DNA of 64,000 nt from Siderastrea siderea (lineage: Eukaryota > Cnidaria > Anthozoa > Scleractinia > Rhizangiidae): contig OZ034977.1 of the NCBI GenBank assembly GCA_964030785.1, positions 32,900,152 to 32,964,151 on the forward strand, read 5' to 3'. Below the pieces are notes generated by a model. It saw only the letters and a list, made by a program, of their open reading frames with translations. It had not been told where the DNA came from and did not search any database. Each line of letters opens with the position of its first letter. The stretch's first letter is position 1. Position numbers and translations under genes: made by a program. Of this stretch, positions 23,501-33,126 are shown piece after piece.

Positions 23501-26259
23501 TGTACACAGTTGGCTTACAAACGATTGTGAAACAGAAACTTACACTTGTTGTTGTTGTTAAACTCTCCAATGCAAGCAATTTGAATATCTTTGCCTGTCT
23601 TCCCATGGAAAACGAAAGGTCTGTTTTATATCGGATGCATTATTCATTCAATTTGTCTCTGTATTATTAGTTTATAGGAAAGGCATTTTCTCTTAGTGTA
23701 GCGCGAATTCGCATAAACGTGCTTCAGCTATCTTATCTTGTATCTTCAATAGCTAGAATATTTCTTTTCTCTTTTCAGAAGAAAACCTTACTAAAAGGCT
23801 GATTGGAAAACCGTTTTCGGGTTATCTTTAATTTTTATTGTATTTTCTTTTAAAACAGGCTCCCTTAATAGGTTATGTCTGTATATTAAGAATTATCTCA
23901 TTGAAAAGTAATTTATTTCAGTCAGCGTTGGAGAAAGAGTAACAGATAGTCAACCATGTGTGTGACTCGTAGACGTAGCGTGCCCTGAATATGGCGCGAT
24001 TTAGAGGTCACTCTTGGCGTGAATCTTAGTAGGTTCTGCTTACAGAGACAAGCAACTAAATAAACAGAAGCGCTCTTAAGTCAACTGAGATACGAAACAA
24101 GTTGTGATTTTGACGCTGCCAAATTCTTTTGGTTGCAAAAAAAAACAAAACAAAAATGAAAACAAAACTGGAATTGACAGTAAGTTCGAATGTCGTTTCC
24201 ATGGCTCCGACATCCGTTTTCAGGCTCAAAGAAACTGACTCAAAATTGCAAAAACGATAACTCTAACCGTTTGAAGAACCCAAACCCGCCAGAGTCAAGT
24301 TCGAGAAGCTGTGACAAAGTTCAAAATTGTTCAGCTGATTAAAAAATACTAAATTAAATAGAGGAATAAACAGACAAACTATGAAAACATGTCGCACACC
24401 AGTTGTAGTGATACTTAGGCTTCACGCTGTTTTCCAATTAGAAACCTTAAACATTATTTTGATTGACTTTCGTCGTTCCTAGTAATAAACTGACAAGGTT
24501 TTCATCTTATGTATGAAAAATCAAGATTAGAATTCTGTTTGAATTAAAGTTTGGATTTCTGCGTGCCTATGAACTTGCTTTGCCAGTCGTCTTGATACAT
24601 AGCATGCTGTTGGCCAAATTGAAACTTGAGAGCACGAGGAATAAGAGTTCGCCCGGCAAGATAAGAATTAGTGTTCGTAATCTCAGTCGCAAAGTTTCGT
24701 ATTTTAATGCCGGGGTGCAGTTGGAGCAAAATGCACAAGTTAAGGAGGATCATTGTTTATGCAGCAGTTTGTTCGTAAGGGGCTCGTACTATTCCTGATG
24801 GATTAAACTTAAAACAAGTAGCAATCTGGTGAGTCGGTAAACACTTCATTCCTTGTCTGCTTTCATTGGCCCCGGGCCGTGATTTGTTTTGGCTTCAATC
24901 GGGACTAAAAACTGTTTGTGAGAGCAACCAGGGCTGCGCTGACAAAAATTAAAGTTGGCATTCAAAGTCTATAGTCAACATTAAAGGGGCTACGTCACGA
25001 GGATTTTGCTGGCTTAGCTCAATTCTGTGCTAAAATCATTACCTAGTGCTTTACTCATACACAAAGTGCTCCTGTCATACTATGAGAAAGATATCAAGTG
25101 AATCTTATCAGCGACAGCTCACTATAATAATTTTTTTTGGCGACTTTTAAGAACATAGCATCAAAACTTGAAAAAATTGGCCCAATATTTTCAAGTTTTG
25201 ATCCATTTCCATCCTTGCCATCGGCAGCAACAGACGACAGAAAATGGTTTCAGTGCCGTAAGACAGTCTTTAATAACAAAGCCAGACCATTATGTTTGGA
25301 ATTCAGTTGATGCGAAGACACTTTTAGCTTTTTGAAAAGATACAAAAAAGCGTGACATAGTCCCTTTAAGTTGACTGCACGAGAAGCCAAACTGTAGTCA
25401 TTCAACAGCCAAAAAATACTTATCATTTGATAACTTCCGTTTCAACGTTAATTACACTGTTAATTACACAAAACTTTAATGTACCGGAAATGGTGTGGTT
25501 GACCTATTGATCAAGATAGGGGAACACTCAAGCTGTGTTGCTGTTTGGACGAGTTTATGTACGTTTAAGGTGTCTGAACACAGTTTGCGCGCGCTCTACG
25601 ATGTGTACTGCTGACATGAATAAGCGCGCGCGTACAAGGCTTTGAGAAAAACAAACATGGCACCTGTTGGTGCCTGTACAGCGATCATTTCATTTTGTTC
25701 AGTGAAGATTGTGCAAGTGTTTTTTCCGTCTTAACAATCAAACAGTTTGTTAGGTGTCAAAAACGTGTGTTTTTCAATGTATTAAGGGTAATACTCTTGG
25801 AAAATACCCTGACTTTCTGGGATTGCTTGTATGGATCGAGAAAGATCGAGAATCCTGTCAAATGCAGCGCATGCGCAGTTAACCAGAAAATTGTGACTGC
25901 ACGATTTAGTGGAAATGCACTGATTTCTAGGGAACCGCTCGTTAGAATTTCATGAAATTTGGTAGAATAATAGTTCGGAACACGCTTAGCTCACCTGCAA
26001 AAAAAAATTGAAATCTGACAGAGGACATGTTCAGAAAACGTCAAAATGCAAAACACAAAATAACAGAAGAGCTCTCTGTCAAAATGTAACGAGACCAGTG
26101 TCAATAGTATTTTTCCGAGTTTTCTAGAGACAAATGACGGAAAAAATCTAACAACTGGATTTTCTGAAAATAAATCAAACCCATAATTTAATGCTGGTTT
26201 ACTACCAGCTGTGTTGCCATGGTAACGGTACCTATAATAATAATAGTAATAATAAAAAC
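23501..26259. other. Intergenic or intronic stretch, nothing firm
   Basis: Low-GC DNA. Weak candidate exons exist (a plus-strand acceptor at about 23778 and a minus-strand open frame 24544-24753 beginning MILLNLCILLQLHPGI), but neither has convincing partners. Short GC-rich GCGCGCGC patches occur near 25590-25630, similar to those inside the local MITEs. Confidence 0.35.
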
Positions 26260-26455
26260 TTTGATATTATGAGTATATGAAATTCATATATTTGAACTGC
26301 GGGATGAAGAAATAAATGTAAAGAAGATCCTCGCAGTTATTAACGCAACTTATGCAGCTGCGAAAAGTCAGGGTATTGCGAAAGTCAGGGTACTGCGAAA
26401 GTCAGGGTATTGCTACCCTCATTAAACTTTATTTAATGAGGGTAGCACGAAATAG
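26260..26455. repeat. SINE body fragment, 17-bp tandem repeat and hairpin
   Basis: At 26262-26365 is the body of the tRNA-like SINE seen at 20823, without its tRNA head. It runs into three copies of GCGAAAGTCAGGGTATT and then a hairpin TACCCTCATTAAA / TTTAATGAGGGTA. Confidence 0.65.
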
Positions 26456-26537
26456 TGCGAAGCACTAATAAAATTGTGGCCCTCCTAACTTTCTAGAATA
26501 TTTACAATGAATTATCTAAAAAATATTTACAAAGAGT

Positions 26538-26543
26538 TATATG
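26538..26543. repeat. Left target-site duplication of the Polinton (TATATG)
   Basis: TATATG directly precedes the left terminus and is repeated exactly after the right terminus at 47659-47664. A 6-bp duplication is normal for Polinton integrases. Confidence 0.9.
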
Positions 26544-27004
26544 AGTAGTAATGTAGGCTCACTAGGCCAACCTTACCTCGTTTTGATGCGAGGCATCTGA
26601 TTGGTTGTTGGGTTGCCCCTAGTAATGCCACTGCCCATAAGGATAGTGGGCTCAAGTGGAAGTGGCCTGGAAATGACGTCATGGGAACTGGAAGTCACGT
26701 GATTTGAATGGGAAAACCGCTGACCAGTGGGAAAAGGGATGGCGGGCTCAGGGAACCGGAAGTCACGTGATTTGGGATGGGAAACCGCTGACCACTGGGA
26801 AAAAGGGCTGGCGGGCTCAGGGCAACCGGAAGTCACGTGATTTGAACGGGAAAACCGCTGACCAGTGGGAAAAAGGGATGGCGGGCTCAGGATGGGGAAA
26901 ACCGCTGACCAGTGGGAAAAAAGGATGGCGGGCTCAGGGTGGGGAAAAACCGCTGAGTAATGCGGGCTCAAAGTCCAAAGTCCAATTCAGGCACCCGGGG
27001 AGGT
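26544..27004 (+). repeat. Left terminal inverted repeat of the Polinton
   Basis: It matches the reverse complement of 47187-47658 from the terminus AGTAGTAATGTAGGCTCACT through CAATTCAGGCACC. Inside are tandem units of roughly 45-70 bp built of CACGTGATTTG, CCGCTGACCAGTGGGAAAAA and GGATGGCGGGCTCAGG. The number and spacing of units differ between the two repeats, so they have evolved separately since insertion. Confidence 0.9.
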
Positions 27005-27051
27005 CCATTGACTAAAAAAAAAGAAGACGCCATGTTGGGAAACAAAAATAA

Positions 27052-27057
27052 TTTATT
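27052..27057 (-). promoter_or_regulatory. Polyadenylation signal for polymerase B
   Basis: AATAAA on the minus strand lies 85-90 bp after the polB stop codon and just inside the left terminal repeat. Confidence 0.5.
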
Positions 27058-27141
27058 CCATGTTACAGGCGACCACATGGTGATCCATTTCAATTGTAAG
27101 AGTGTTCCTTTTGGTAAGTGTTCCTTTTCGATGAGTGTCTC

Positions 27142-30100
27142 TCACTGGTATCCATACGGATAAGTCTGGAAGCTGATTGGATCCACGACTCTCTTGTCGT
27201 AGACCAATTTGTAAAACTTGGACTCGTGAAAGGTATAGAGTTGGTAGTGTTGTGGATCACGTGTAATCTGGTGAGTTTTGTGGATTTGGGTCTGACGCAG
27301 TTTCTGGAGTGGCTTCTGGATTTCGTCCCGGACGTTCTGGCGCATGACATCATAATTCAACTGGGTTTTGCCTTCCCAGTTGAGGCAAAAACCCCTCACT
27401 TTACATTCTACGTGCCCCTTCTTGGTTTTATAGCCATAATTCTTGGGTCCGCCCGACACGAATTCCACAATGTAGTCGTCCTCGTCCAATTCAGTTGTAA
27501 ACTCACCGAGGTAATCCCCCAAGACTGGACTGGGTTGGTCAGGTTCCTCTAAGTAGATGACGGAGTCCGTGTCGTAGTAGAGGACACATTCTCCCAGTAA
27601 CTCTAAGGCTTCATACAACCGAAGTCGAGCCCAGCATGTGGTGAAACAAGCCACGAAGATGTTAAGGTTGGGTGATACGGGGATGTCTTCCTTTTGGTAC
27701 TGGTAGAGTACCTCCACCATTTGGTCATTCATAATGGAGACGTGACATACATCCAAGGTGGAGGTGTCCAGGAAACTGTGAAAGGCTTTGGGGTCATCAA
27801 ATTCTTGGAGCTGGGTTTTGTTGAGGCGTTGTCCAAACTTGCCCCACATAGAATTCAACATCATTTTGGCTAGGGTTCTTAACCCAGGATTCTTCTCAAT
27901 CTTGTGGTAGTCCAAGCGGATGCCCTCATGCTGAAAGTAATCTTCAATGTATTGAAGACGTTTGGTTTCGTCGTCCTCGACCCACGGTGGCCACCCACTG
28001 GCTTCTTGCTTGATTTTCAACCAAGTGTTGACGTAGTCTGCGAAGAGGCCTTCACAGGTTTCTATAAAATGCCAGACTTCGTAGATGTACTGGACTTGAT
28101 ATCCTAAGTCCACCGCTTTTGACAATTCCGGGCTGCACCATGTCCCTGTTAGGACGCGTTGCTCATCGGTGTGACTGCATTCGGCCGTCCTCTCCCAGGG
28201 ACGTTTGGGCATTTCTTCTTTCACACAACTGGCAAAGAGTGGAGACAGGAGTTTTCCCTCTTGGCGGTAAGGCAGGACGGGATGGTAGAGGTCACGTGGA
28301 GGGAGGACTTTGCATTGGATGAGACCAAAGTACTGATGGATGTCCGTGTGACCCGGTTGTGAAATGAATTCAGGATGTCCTTTGGGGTAGACGCACGTCT
28401 TGTTGACCCAAGGGTACAAGGAGGTGACATCAATGTAATGGATCTTTTGGTTGCGGGTCACCTGATGGTACAGTTTCACCGCATTGGTCCGACCTCCACA
28501 GAAAGCGTCACGAGGGTTGAGGGGGTCGTTCAACTCCAGGTTGTCGACGAAGGATCGGATCTCTGGGTTGGTTTCTTTGAGACGGTCCCATTCACACCCC
28601 CATATTTGGACCACAGTGTACCCTTGTTCTCTTAACTGTTGGACCTTGTGTTGCGAGGTTTCGTAGATATCTTGCATGGTTCGATCAAAGTGACGCACAT
28701 GTTTTTCATGGCGGTTTGGATGACAGGTGGGACAAATATGGGTGAAACAACCTTGAAATTCGTACACGGTCTGGGTGTCGTGGCAGTAACCGTCCACGAA
28801 GAACTTGGTACCGGGGATCCGATACTCGCCGGCATTTCGGGCATGTTGAATGTTCGAGGACTGTTCTTGGGCACACCAAGTGAGCCATTCGATGGCCACG
28901 TTGGAGTGATTGATGCGGTTTTTCCAACCACGGATGGGTTCACTGGCAATACTGTTAGGGATCATCCGGTTCATGCGTAAATCCCTGTTGCAGGCAGAAG
29001 CAATCGTGATTTGGTCAAACGGGTTGAAACCCGCTTGAGCTTCAAACAACCGTTTGAAGATCAGACATCCTTGTTTCAAGAGACGCACATCTGATTCACA
29101 GTACTCAACCAATTCTTTCTGGAAATCAAAGACCACCTCCTTATCGCGTTGCTCTTGATGCCACTTTTCCAGGGCTTGCCTGCCTTCGGGAGACATGGTT
29201 TCAGGCATGTAGTAATCGAGGGCTGGGACGATGTCCACGTAGTTTTGATGTTCTGGAAGATTGAACTTGTGTGGGAAGTAGCCTTTTTTCAATTCCGTTA
29301 ATCCAAAGGTTTTGGGAAAGGCCGACAAAGGCATCTGGAAGAAACTGAGAGAATCGATTAATCGGATGCGATCGTGTTTGACTTCCAAGAGTTTACACCC
29401 GTTCCGGAGCTGTTCGACGATCCGGTTGTCACTATGGTATTGATGAACCACAAAGTAACCATCGTACCCTTGGAAATTATGAGCTAAGACATTGACTTGT
29501 CGGGTGTCGTTCAACGTGAGTGTATCCAGCCATTCGAGAAAATCTCTGGTACAATATTCGCCTGGGAAGCGAATAGGTTGATCGTCGTCTTCGGTTTCGG
29601 CCACGATGAGATTAGCAATGTGTTGTTCGTGGGGTTGCATGGCCTCAATATCAAAAAACACGTGCAAGGGGGGCAGGTCGTCCACATCTTCCTCCTCCTC
29701 CGGTGTGGTTTGAAGCTCCGCGGTCGCCGCCCCTCGTTTGGCGCGAGGACCTCCTTGACGTTTCCTCTTCCTCTTTTTTTCTTGAGGCTTTGAGGCTTTG
29801 AAACAAAGATGGGTTTCACCGTGCACGTACTCATGGCAAGAAGGACAATCCACGTAGTAGCATTGGTGCCTTTCAAGGGCTTGGGGTCCCACTTCTTGCT
29901 TCCGACAGTTAGGACAGCGACGGCGACGAAAGCAGATGGTGGACTGGGGGCTGGTCACGGGTTTGCCAGCGTGGTCCTTGACGAGATGTGCTTGGAAACA
30001 AGTCTCTCCGAAAAAGTCCCGATGACAAGTGTGGCAACGTCGTGTGGCTTTGAGGCCTCGAGGGTAAGCATGAAGAAAATCAGGGCACTCTTTTTGGCAA

Positions 30101-31035
30101 CAGGCCCGGCAATGGTCTTTTCGTTTGGTGCATCGATGTCGTCCCTTGGTATTGTAGGGTTTCCAACAGTGGGCACATAAATATCTGGACCCGAAAAATC
30201 CCGGTAAACTAGTAAGGACATCGTAATGGTCATGGTCGTGGAGCAAAATCAATTGTTTGTCTTGGGTGTCTCCAAAGGTGGTTATGTGAAAAGACCGGTG
30301 AGCATCCACCAGGATGATCTGGTAATTGGCAAGGGACGGGGCCGCACTGAAGGCCGTCAAGGCATCGTAGCTGCAAGGACCGAAGGGCACCTTGGCTTCG
30401 TGATGTAGCAAGAGAGCCAATTCTTTTTGGAGTTTCCCTCCTTGTCGAATCGACGACCATTTCGGGTGTTGGTCCACTCTGGCTATGGCAACGACGAGGG
30501 CCCGAGCACAACAGAGTTCATCGTCATTTTGGATGCGGATGACTGAGCGGGAATTCTTTGTTATTGTTTGAAGTGTGGCATGGCCCGGTTTGTTCTGGCG
30601 TCGTCTGCCGGTTCCCTGAGGTGCATGATGGACTTGGGTGATGGACATTTGAAACGAGTCGTCCATTTCAAATTGTTCATTGCTGTTGAGGGCTTGGGCC
30701 AATCGATTGAAGAGGGCATCCATACGTTCACCTCCTTCACGCCATTCACCAGCACGTAATCCCCAGCCTTGAAAATTGTTGTGTAATCGATTGGAACCAA
30801 TGCTGAAGTAGAGGCGATCTTGATCGTGGAGGTCGGGAGTCGTGGCTAACACTTGATTCACCGCTCGACGTAAGCCATCTTGAAGTGCTTCTGTGATGTT
30901 TTCATCTGGAATTAAGTTCCCCTTTTGGCGTAACTGGGTTTTGAAATGACGTTCACGAACACCCATTCGGCTACTCAATCGATCGACATAATTGTCCAAC
31001 TGAAACTCGAAGGCGCCCTCCGCACCAGCATCCAT
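27142..31035 (-). CDS. polB: Protein-primed family B DNA polymerase
   Basis: This is the replicative polymerase of the element, expected to copy the linear genome from a terminal protein. The 1297-residue frame shows the exonuclease motifs FDIEA (461-465), NFQGYD (520-525) and YCESD (645-649), and the polymerase motifs DVTSLYP (869-875), KMMLNSMWGK (1057-1066) and YDTDS (1154-1158). The N-terminal half has a conserved DDELCCARALVVA stretch (171-183) and Cys/His pairs of zinc-finger type (287-411). Between exonuclease and polymerase parts, at about 736-816, is DGYCHDTQTVYEF..CFTHICPTC, the nuclease-like insertion usual in Polinton polymerases (inference). All catalytic motifs are intact. The frame is open upstream of this ATG for ten codons to a TAA, beyond which the same frame continues as a 50-codon acidic ORF (31066-31218), so the true N-terminus may be longer. 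An AATAAA lies at 27052-27057. Confidence 0.95.
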   Translation of the reverse strand: MDAGAEGAFEFQLDNYVDRLSSRMGVRERHFKTQLRQKGNLIPDENITEALQDGLRRAVNQVLATTPDLHDQDRLYFSIGSNRLHNNFQGWGLRAGEWREGGERMDALFNRLAQALNSNEQFEMDDSFQMSITQVHHAPQGTGRRRQNKPGHATLQTITKNSRSVIRIQNDDELCCARALVVAIARVDQHPKWSSIRQGGKLQKELALLLHHEAKVPFGPCSYDALTAFSAAPSLANYQIILVDAHRSFHITTFGDTQDKQLILLHDHDHYDVLTSLPGFFGSRYLCAHCWKPYNTKGRHRCTKRKDHCRACCQKECPDFLHAYPRGLKATRRCHTCHRDFFGETCFQAHLVKDHAGKPVTSPQSTICFRRRRCPNCRKQEVGPQALERHQCYYVDCPSCHEYVHGETHLCFKASKPQEKKRKRKRQGGPRAKRGAATAELQTTPEEEEDVDDLPPLHVFFDIEAMQPHEQHIANLIVAETEDDDQPIRFPGEYCTRDFLEWLDTLTLNDTRQVNVLAHNFQGYDGYFVVHQYHSDNRIVEQLRNGCKLLEVKHDRIRLIDSLSFFQMPLSAFPKTFGLTELKKGYFPHKFNLPEHQNYVDIVPALDYYMPETMSPEGRQALEKWHQEQRDKEVVFDFQKELVEYCESDVRLLKQGCLIFKRLFEAQAGFNPFDQITIASACNRDLRMNRMIPNSIASEPIRGWKNRINHSNVAIEWLTWCAQEQSSNIQHARNAGEYRIPGTKFFVDGYCHDTQTVYEFQGCFTHICPTCHPNRHEKHVRHFDRTMQDIYETSQHKVQQLREQGYTVVQIWGCEWDRLKETNPEIRSFVDNLELNDPLNPRDAFCGGRTNAVKLYHQVTRNQKIHYIDVTSLYPWVNKTCVYPKGHPEFISQPGHTDIHQYFGLIQCKVLPPRDLYHPVLPYRQEGKLLSPLFASCVKEEMPKRPWERTAECSHTDEQRVLTGTWCSPELSKAVDLGYQVQYIYEVWHFIETCEGLFADYVNTWLKIKQEASGWPPWVEDDETKRLQYIEDYFQHEGIRLDYHKIEKNPGLRTLAKMMLNSMWGKFGQRLNKTQLQEFDDPKAFHSFLDTSTLDVCHVSIMNDQMVEVLYQYQKEDIPVSPNLNIFVACFTTCWARLRLYEALELLGECVLYYDTDSVIYLEEPDQPSPVLGDYLGEFTTELDEDDYIVEFVSGGPKNYGYKTKKGHVECKVRGFCLNWEGKTQLNYDVMRQNVRDEIQKPLQKLRQTQIHKTHQITRDPQHYQLYTFHESKFYKLVYDKRVVDPISFQTYPYGYQ

Positions 31036-31065
31036 ACCTCCACCACTTTGTTGGAGTAGTTGGGT

Positions 31066-31218
31066 TTAGAAGGCGTGTTGGCGTTCCAAATGTTCCATCA
31101 AATCGTTGCACAAGTCATCTTCTTCGCTGTCTCCCATCTCTTCCGGGCATAACAGGTTTGTCTCTTCGGCGAGGCCACTGGGCCCCGCCTCCTCCTCCTC
31201 CTCTTGGTGAGAGGACAT
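31066..31218 (-). CDS. 50-residue acidic ORF in frame with polB, ended by a single TAA
   Basis: The ATG at 31218 sits about 35 bp after a TATA box (31252-31259), exactly where the polB transcript should start. It opens MSSHQEEEEEAGPSGL, then an acidic stretch rich in Glu, Asp and Leu, and stops at TAA (31066-31068). The polB ATG follows 30 bases later in the same frame. Three readings are possible: the polymerase once started here and the TAA is a nonsense mutation; the TAA is read through; or this is a regulatory upstream ORF. I favour the first. No domain is recognised. Confidence 0.5.
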   Translation of the reverse strand: MSSHQEEEEEAGPSGLAEETNLLCPEEMGDSEEDDLCNDLMEHLERQHAF

Positions 31219-31251
31219 GATCGGATGAACTAGCTGGAGGTCGGTGCTCTT

Positions 31252-31259
31252 TTTTTATA
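31252..31259 (-). promoter_or_regulatory. TATA box of the polB promoter
   Basis: The minus strand reads CTCTATAAAAAAAGAGC about 35 bp before the ATG at 31218. It forms the left half of a divergent promoter region (31250-31440) shared with the plus-strand gene at 31446. Confidence 0.65.
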
Positions 31260-31407
31260 GAGAAATAAAGGTCACGTGGGAGAAGGGCATGAACCAATCA
31301 CCAACCAGGGCACAGGGTGCCCCAGGGAGGGGTGGGAAGGGGTGGGGGGACCCCCTCCCCCCTCCTTAGATGTACCATCAGGCTTTGCGGGGAATGATCC
31401 CAGAGAC

Positions 31408-31414
31408 TATAAAA
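31408..31414 (+). promoter_or_regulatory. TATA box of the plus-strand block
   Basis: GACTATAAAACAGATCGAAC lies 32 bp before the ATG at 31446. The same 40-bp core, through CTCGGGGTGAGTCATC, recurs in reverse at 45800-45830. Between the two divergent TATA boxes is a CACGTG E-box and a C/G-rich tract. Confidence 0.65.
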
Positions 31415-31445
31415 CAGATCGAACCTCGGGGTGAGTCATCTCAAC

Positions 31446-31865
31446 ATGGACTCTCGTCATAAAAAGCTGTTGGAAGCCTTTGAGTCTTTTGAAGCGGATC
31501 TCGAAATCGAGGAAATTTTAGAGAAAGTCAAGGAGGAGTTGGTGCTCGATCCAGGCGTCACAGACTTTGGAGAAAAGTTGAAGGAAAGGGAGTGCCTGAA
31601 ACAAGCAGTCCAGATAACCAGAGCAGCACGAGTCGCCTATCTGCAACAATTGTGTTACCCCCAACACACGTGTCCGTGGTTCATTGAGGGGTTGGATTTC
31701 TGCTGTGGGTACTGGCGGTACGAATTTAAGCGACCTTTGACGCCACCACCAGCACCGCCGCCATCTCCCGATGCCTCACGTAAAACGCGTAAAACAATGC
31801 TGCCACTGCACCTGCCACCGCACCAAACGCCCAACAACATACCAACAAAGCGACGACGACGATGA
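31446..31865 (+). CDS. 139-residue basic/proline-rich protein, unknown function
   Basis: I start the gene at the ATG at 31446 (MDSRHKKLLEAFESFEADL), since the open frame begins with GTG. The N-terminal half is predicted helical and acidic (EIEEILEKVKEEL). The middle has a cysteine cluster (CYPQHTCPWFIEGLDFCC), and the C-terminus is proline-rich and ends KRRRR, a likely nuclear signal. A short degenerate copy of its promoter and first codons exists at 45735-45830 on the minus strand. It is expressed opposite to polB from a divergent promoter, so an early or regulatory role is plausible but unproven. The 3' end overlaps the next ORF in another frame. Confidence 0.55.
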   Translation: MDSRHKKLLEAFESFEADLEIEEILEKVKEELVLDPGVTDFGEKLKERECLKQAVQITRAARVAYLQQLCYPQHTCPWFIEGLDFCCGYWRYEFKRPLTPPPAPPPSPDASRKTRKTMLPLHLPPHQTPNNIPTKRRRR

Positions 31866-32196
31866 CGACGACGACGACGAAGTCGCAGAGATCCTAGCCA
31901 AAGAAGAGCGACGACAGGCGCTGCGACGGGCTTCCAGAGCCAGGTACCGGGTCAACCATCCTGAGCGAGTGGCCGCCGAGAAACGACGCTATCGGGCAAG
32001 ATATCCCGAGAAAGTGGCTGCTGAGAAACAGCGCTATCGAGAAAAGCGTCGGGCGAAAGCTCGTGAGGCCGTCAGACGGTACTATGCCAAGCATCGGGAA
32101 GAGCGGAGGGCGTATTTTAAACAACGCGACCAAACGGAACATCGACGGGCGTGGATGGCGCAATATCGTCTGAAACGGCGAAGGGCGTCGCCTTAG
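31771..32196 (+). CDS. 141-residue highly basic repeat protein
   Basis: The protein starts with a Cys/His pair region (CCHCTCH), has a run of nine Asp, then repeated Arg/Lys-rich units of the form RYRx(5)PEKVAAEK with period about 17 residues. Such arrays are typical of DNA-binding or condensing proteins, so a core-protein or nucleic-acid-binding role is inferred. It overlaps the last 95 bases of the preceding gene in another frame. The Met start at 31771 is the first ATG of the frame. Homologous repeat proteins occur in other large DNA viruses, but I cannot name a family. Confidence 0.6.
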   Translation: MPHVKRVKQCCHCTCHRTKRPTTYQQSDDDDDDDDDEVAEILAKEERRQALRRASRARYRVNHPERVAAEKRRYRARYPEKVAAEKQRYREKRRAKAREAVRRYYAKHREERRAYFKQRDQTEHRRAWMAQYRLKRRRASP

Positions 32197-32276
32197 CAGC
32201 GAGAGAGAAACAGAGAACGCTAGAGAAAATCAAATCATTGGGCCCCCTGAAATTGACCATCGAATTGGAGGAATGT

Positions 32277-32597
32277 ATGAAACGGGCGAACATTTCCGTT
32301 GAAACCTATTTGGAGGCATTTTGTTAATCCCTTGAGGTGGAACCTCAGCCTTCATTTTGTGAACTTTTGAATGACTCTCTGACGGATCTGGATTTGAGGG
32401 AGCGTCGACCCGTGGATCCACCTGTATGGGAGCAATGGCTTGATGATTTATTGGACGACCTTTCAACGGACAGTGACTTGTCGTCTTCTTCTTTCTGTGA
32501 CTTGTCGTCTGACGACCTTTCTTCTTTGTGTGACTTATTGCCCGACGAGTGGGCCCAGCCGAAGGTGGATTTTGATTTGGACGATTTTGTCAGTTAA
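32277..32597 (+). pseudogene. Small acidic protein split by one in-frame TAA
   Basis: A frame with ATG at 32277 encodes MKRANISVETYLEAFC and then meets TAA at 32325-32327. The same frame continues for 90 codons as a strongly acidic, Leu/Asp/Ser-rich protein (LDDLLDDLSTDSDL; end DFDLDDFVS) that contains no methionine. Alternating acidic and bulky hydrophobic residues resemble transcription-activation domains. Because the second half has no start codon of its own, it is either a broken gene, a readthrough product or a spliced exon. The frame is also open upstream of 32277 to about 32120, overlapping the basic repeat protein. Confidence 0.4.
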
Positions 32598-32766
32598 CCG
32601 TCGTCTCAGTATTTGGCAGAACTTTTTTTTTTGAAATCGTATGACTATTTGGCATAACATTTTATCATTGTGGTAGAACTCATGAACAAAATGAGACAGT
32701 GCTTTGACATTTTCATATTTTACTTTCTCCAGAAAAGAACATTTGCTGTATCAGTAGGTCATTAAA

Positions 32767-33123
32767 TTACAATTTTAAACGTTTCTTGGTTTGCATGATT
32801 TTTTTGACCACGCGTTCCGTCTTGGTTTTCTTGCCGGGTAATCGATCAATGGCTTGGATCATCTTAGTATCGGCTTTCCATTTATCTTGCAAATTCTTGG
32901 CACGGCTGTAATCAATGTCGTGTTGTTTAGCAATCTGGTCCAAGCGATTGATGCCGGGATCCCCACGTTTCAGACGTTTGGCCAAATGCGTGCCAGGGCC
33001 CATGTACTGATATCCAGGCCAATGAAATTCCTTCCCCGTTTTAGCGATCGATTTTTGTACATCCACTGCCCCTCCTCGTTGGGTGCGTTTCCGTTTGATA
33101 CCCCTTCTCCTCTTGGTGGGCAT
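32767..33123 (-). CDS. Parvovirus-type phospholipase A2 domain protein
   Basis: This 118-residue basic protein carries a compact PLA2-like domain of the kind found at the N-terminus of parvovirus VP1: WPGYQYMGPGT (about 35-45) contains the calcium-loop pattern YxGPG, and AKQHDIDY (65-72) contains the catalytic HD pair. The N-terminus is Lys/Arg-rich (KRRRGIKRKRTQRGG) and may localise it to the nucleus or particle. In parvoviruses the domain acts on endosomal membranes during entry; in Polinton and adintovirus genomes stand-alone versions are known. A virion-associated role here is inference. The frame is intact. Confidence 0.8.
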   Translation of the reverse strand: MPTKRRRGIKRKRTQRGGAVDVQKSIAKTGKEFHWPGYQYMGPGTHLAKRLKRGDPGINRLDQIAKQHDIDYSRAKNLQDKWKADTKMIQAIDRLPGKKTKTERVVKKIMQTKKRLKL

Positions 33124-33126
33124 CTT

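Noticed and set aside
26573..27015. Open frames across the left terminal repeat on both strands
   Set aside because: They arise from the tandem units of the terminal repeat. Repeats differ in frame between the two ends.
28639..28980. Plus-strand open frames inside polymerase B
   Set aside because: Antisense shadows of a 1297-codon gene with all catalytic motifs.
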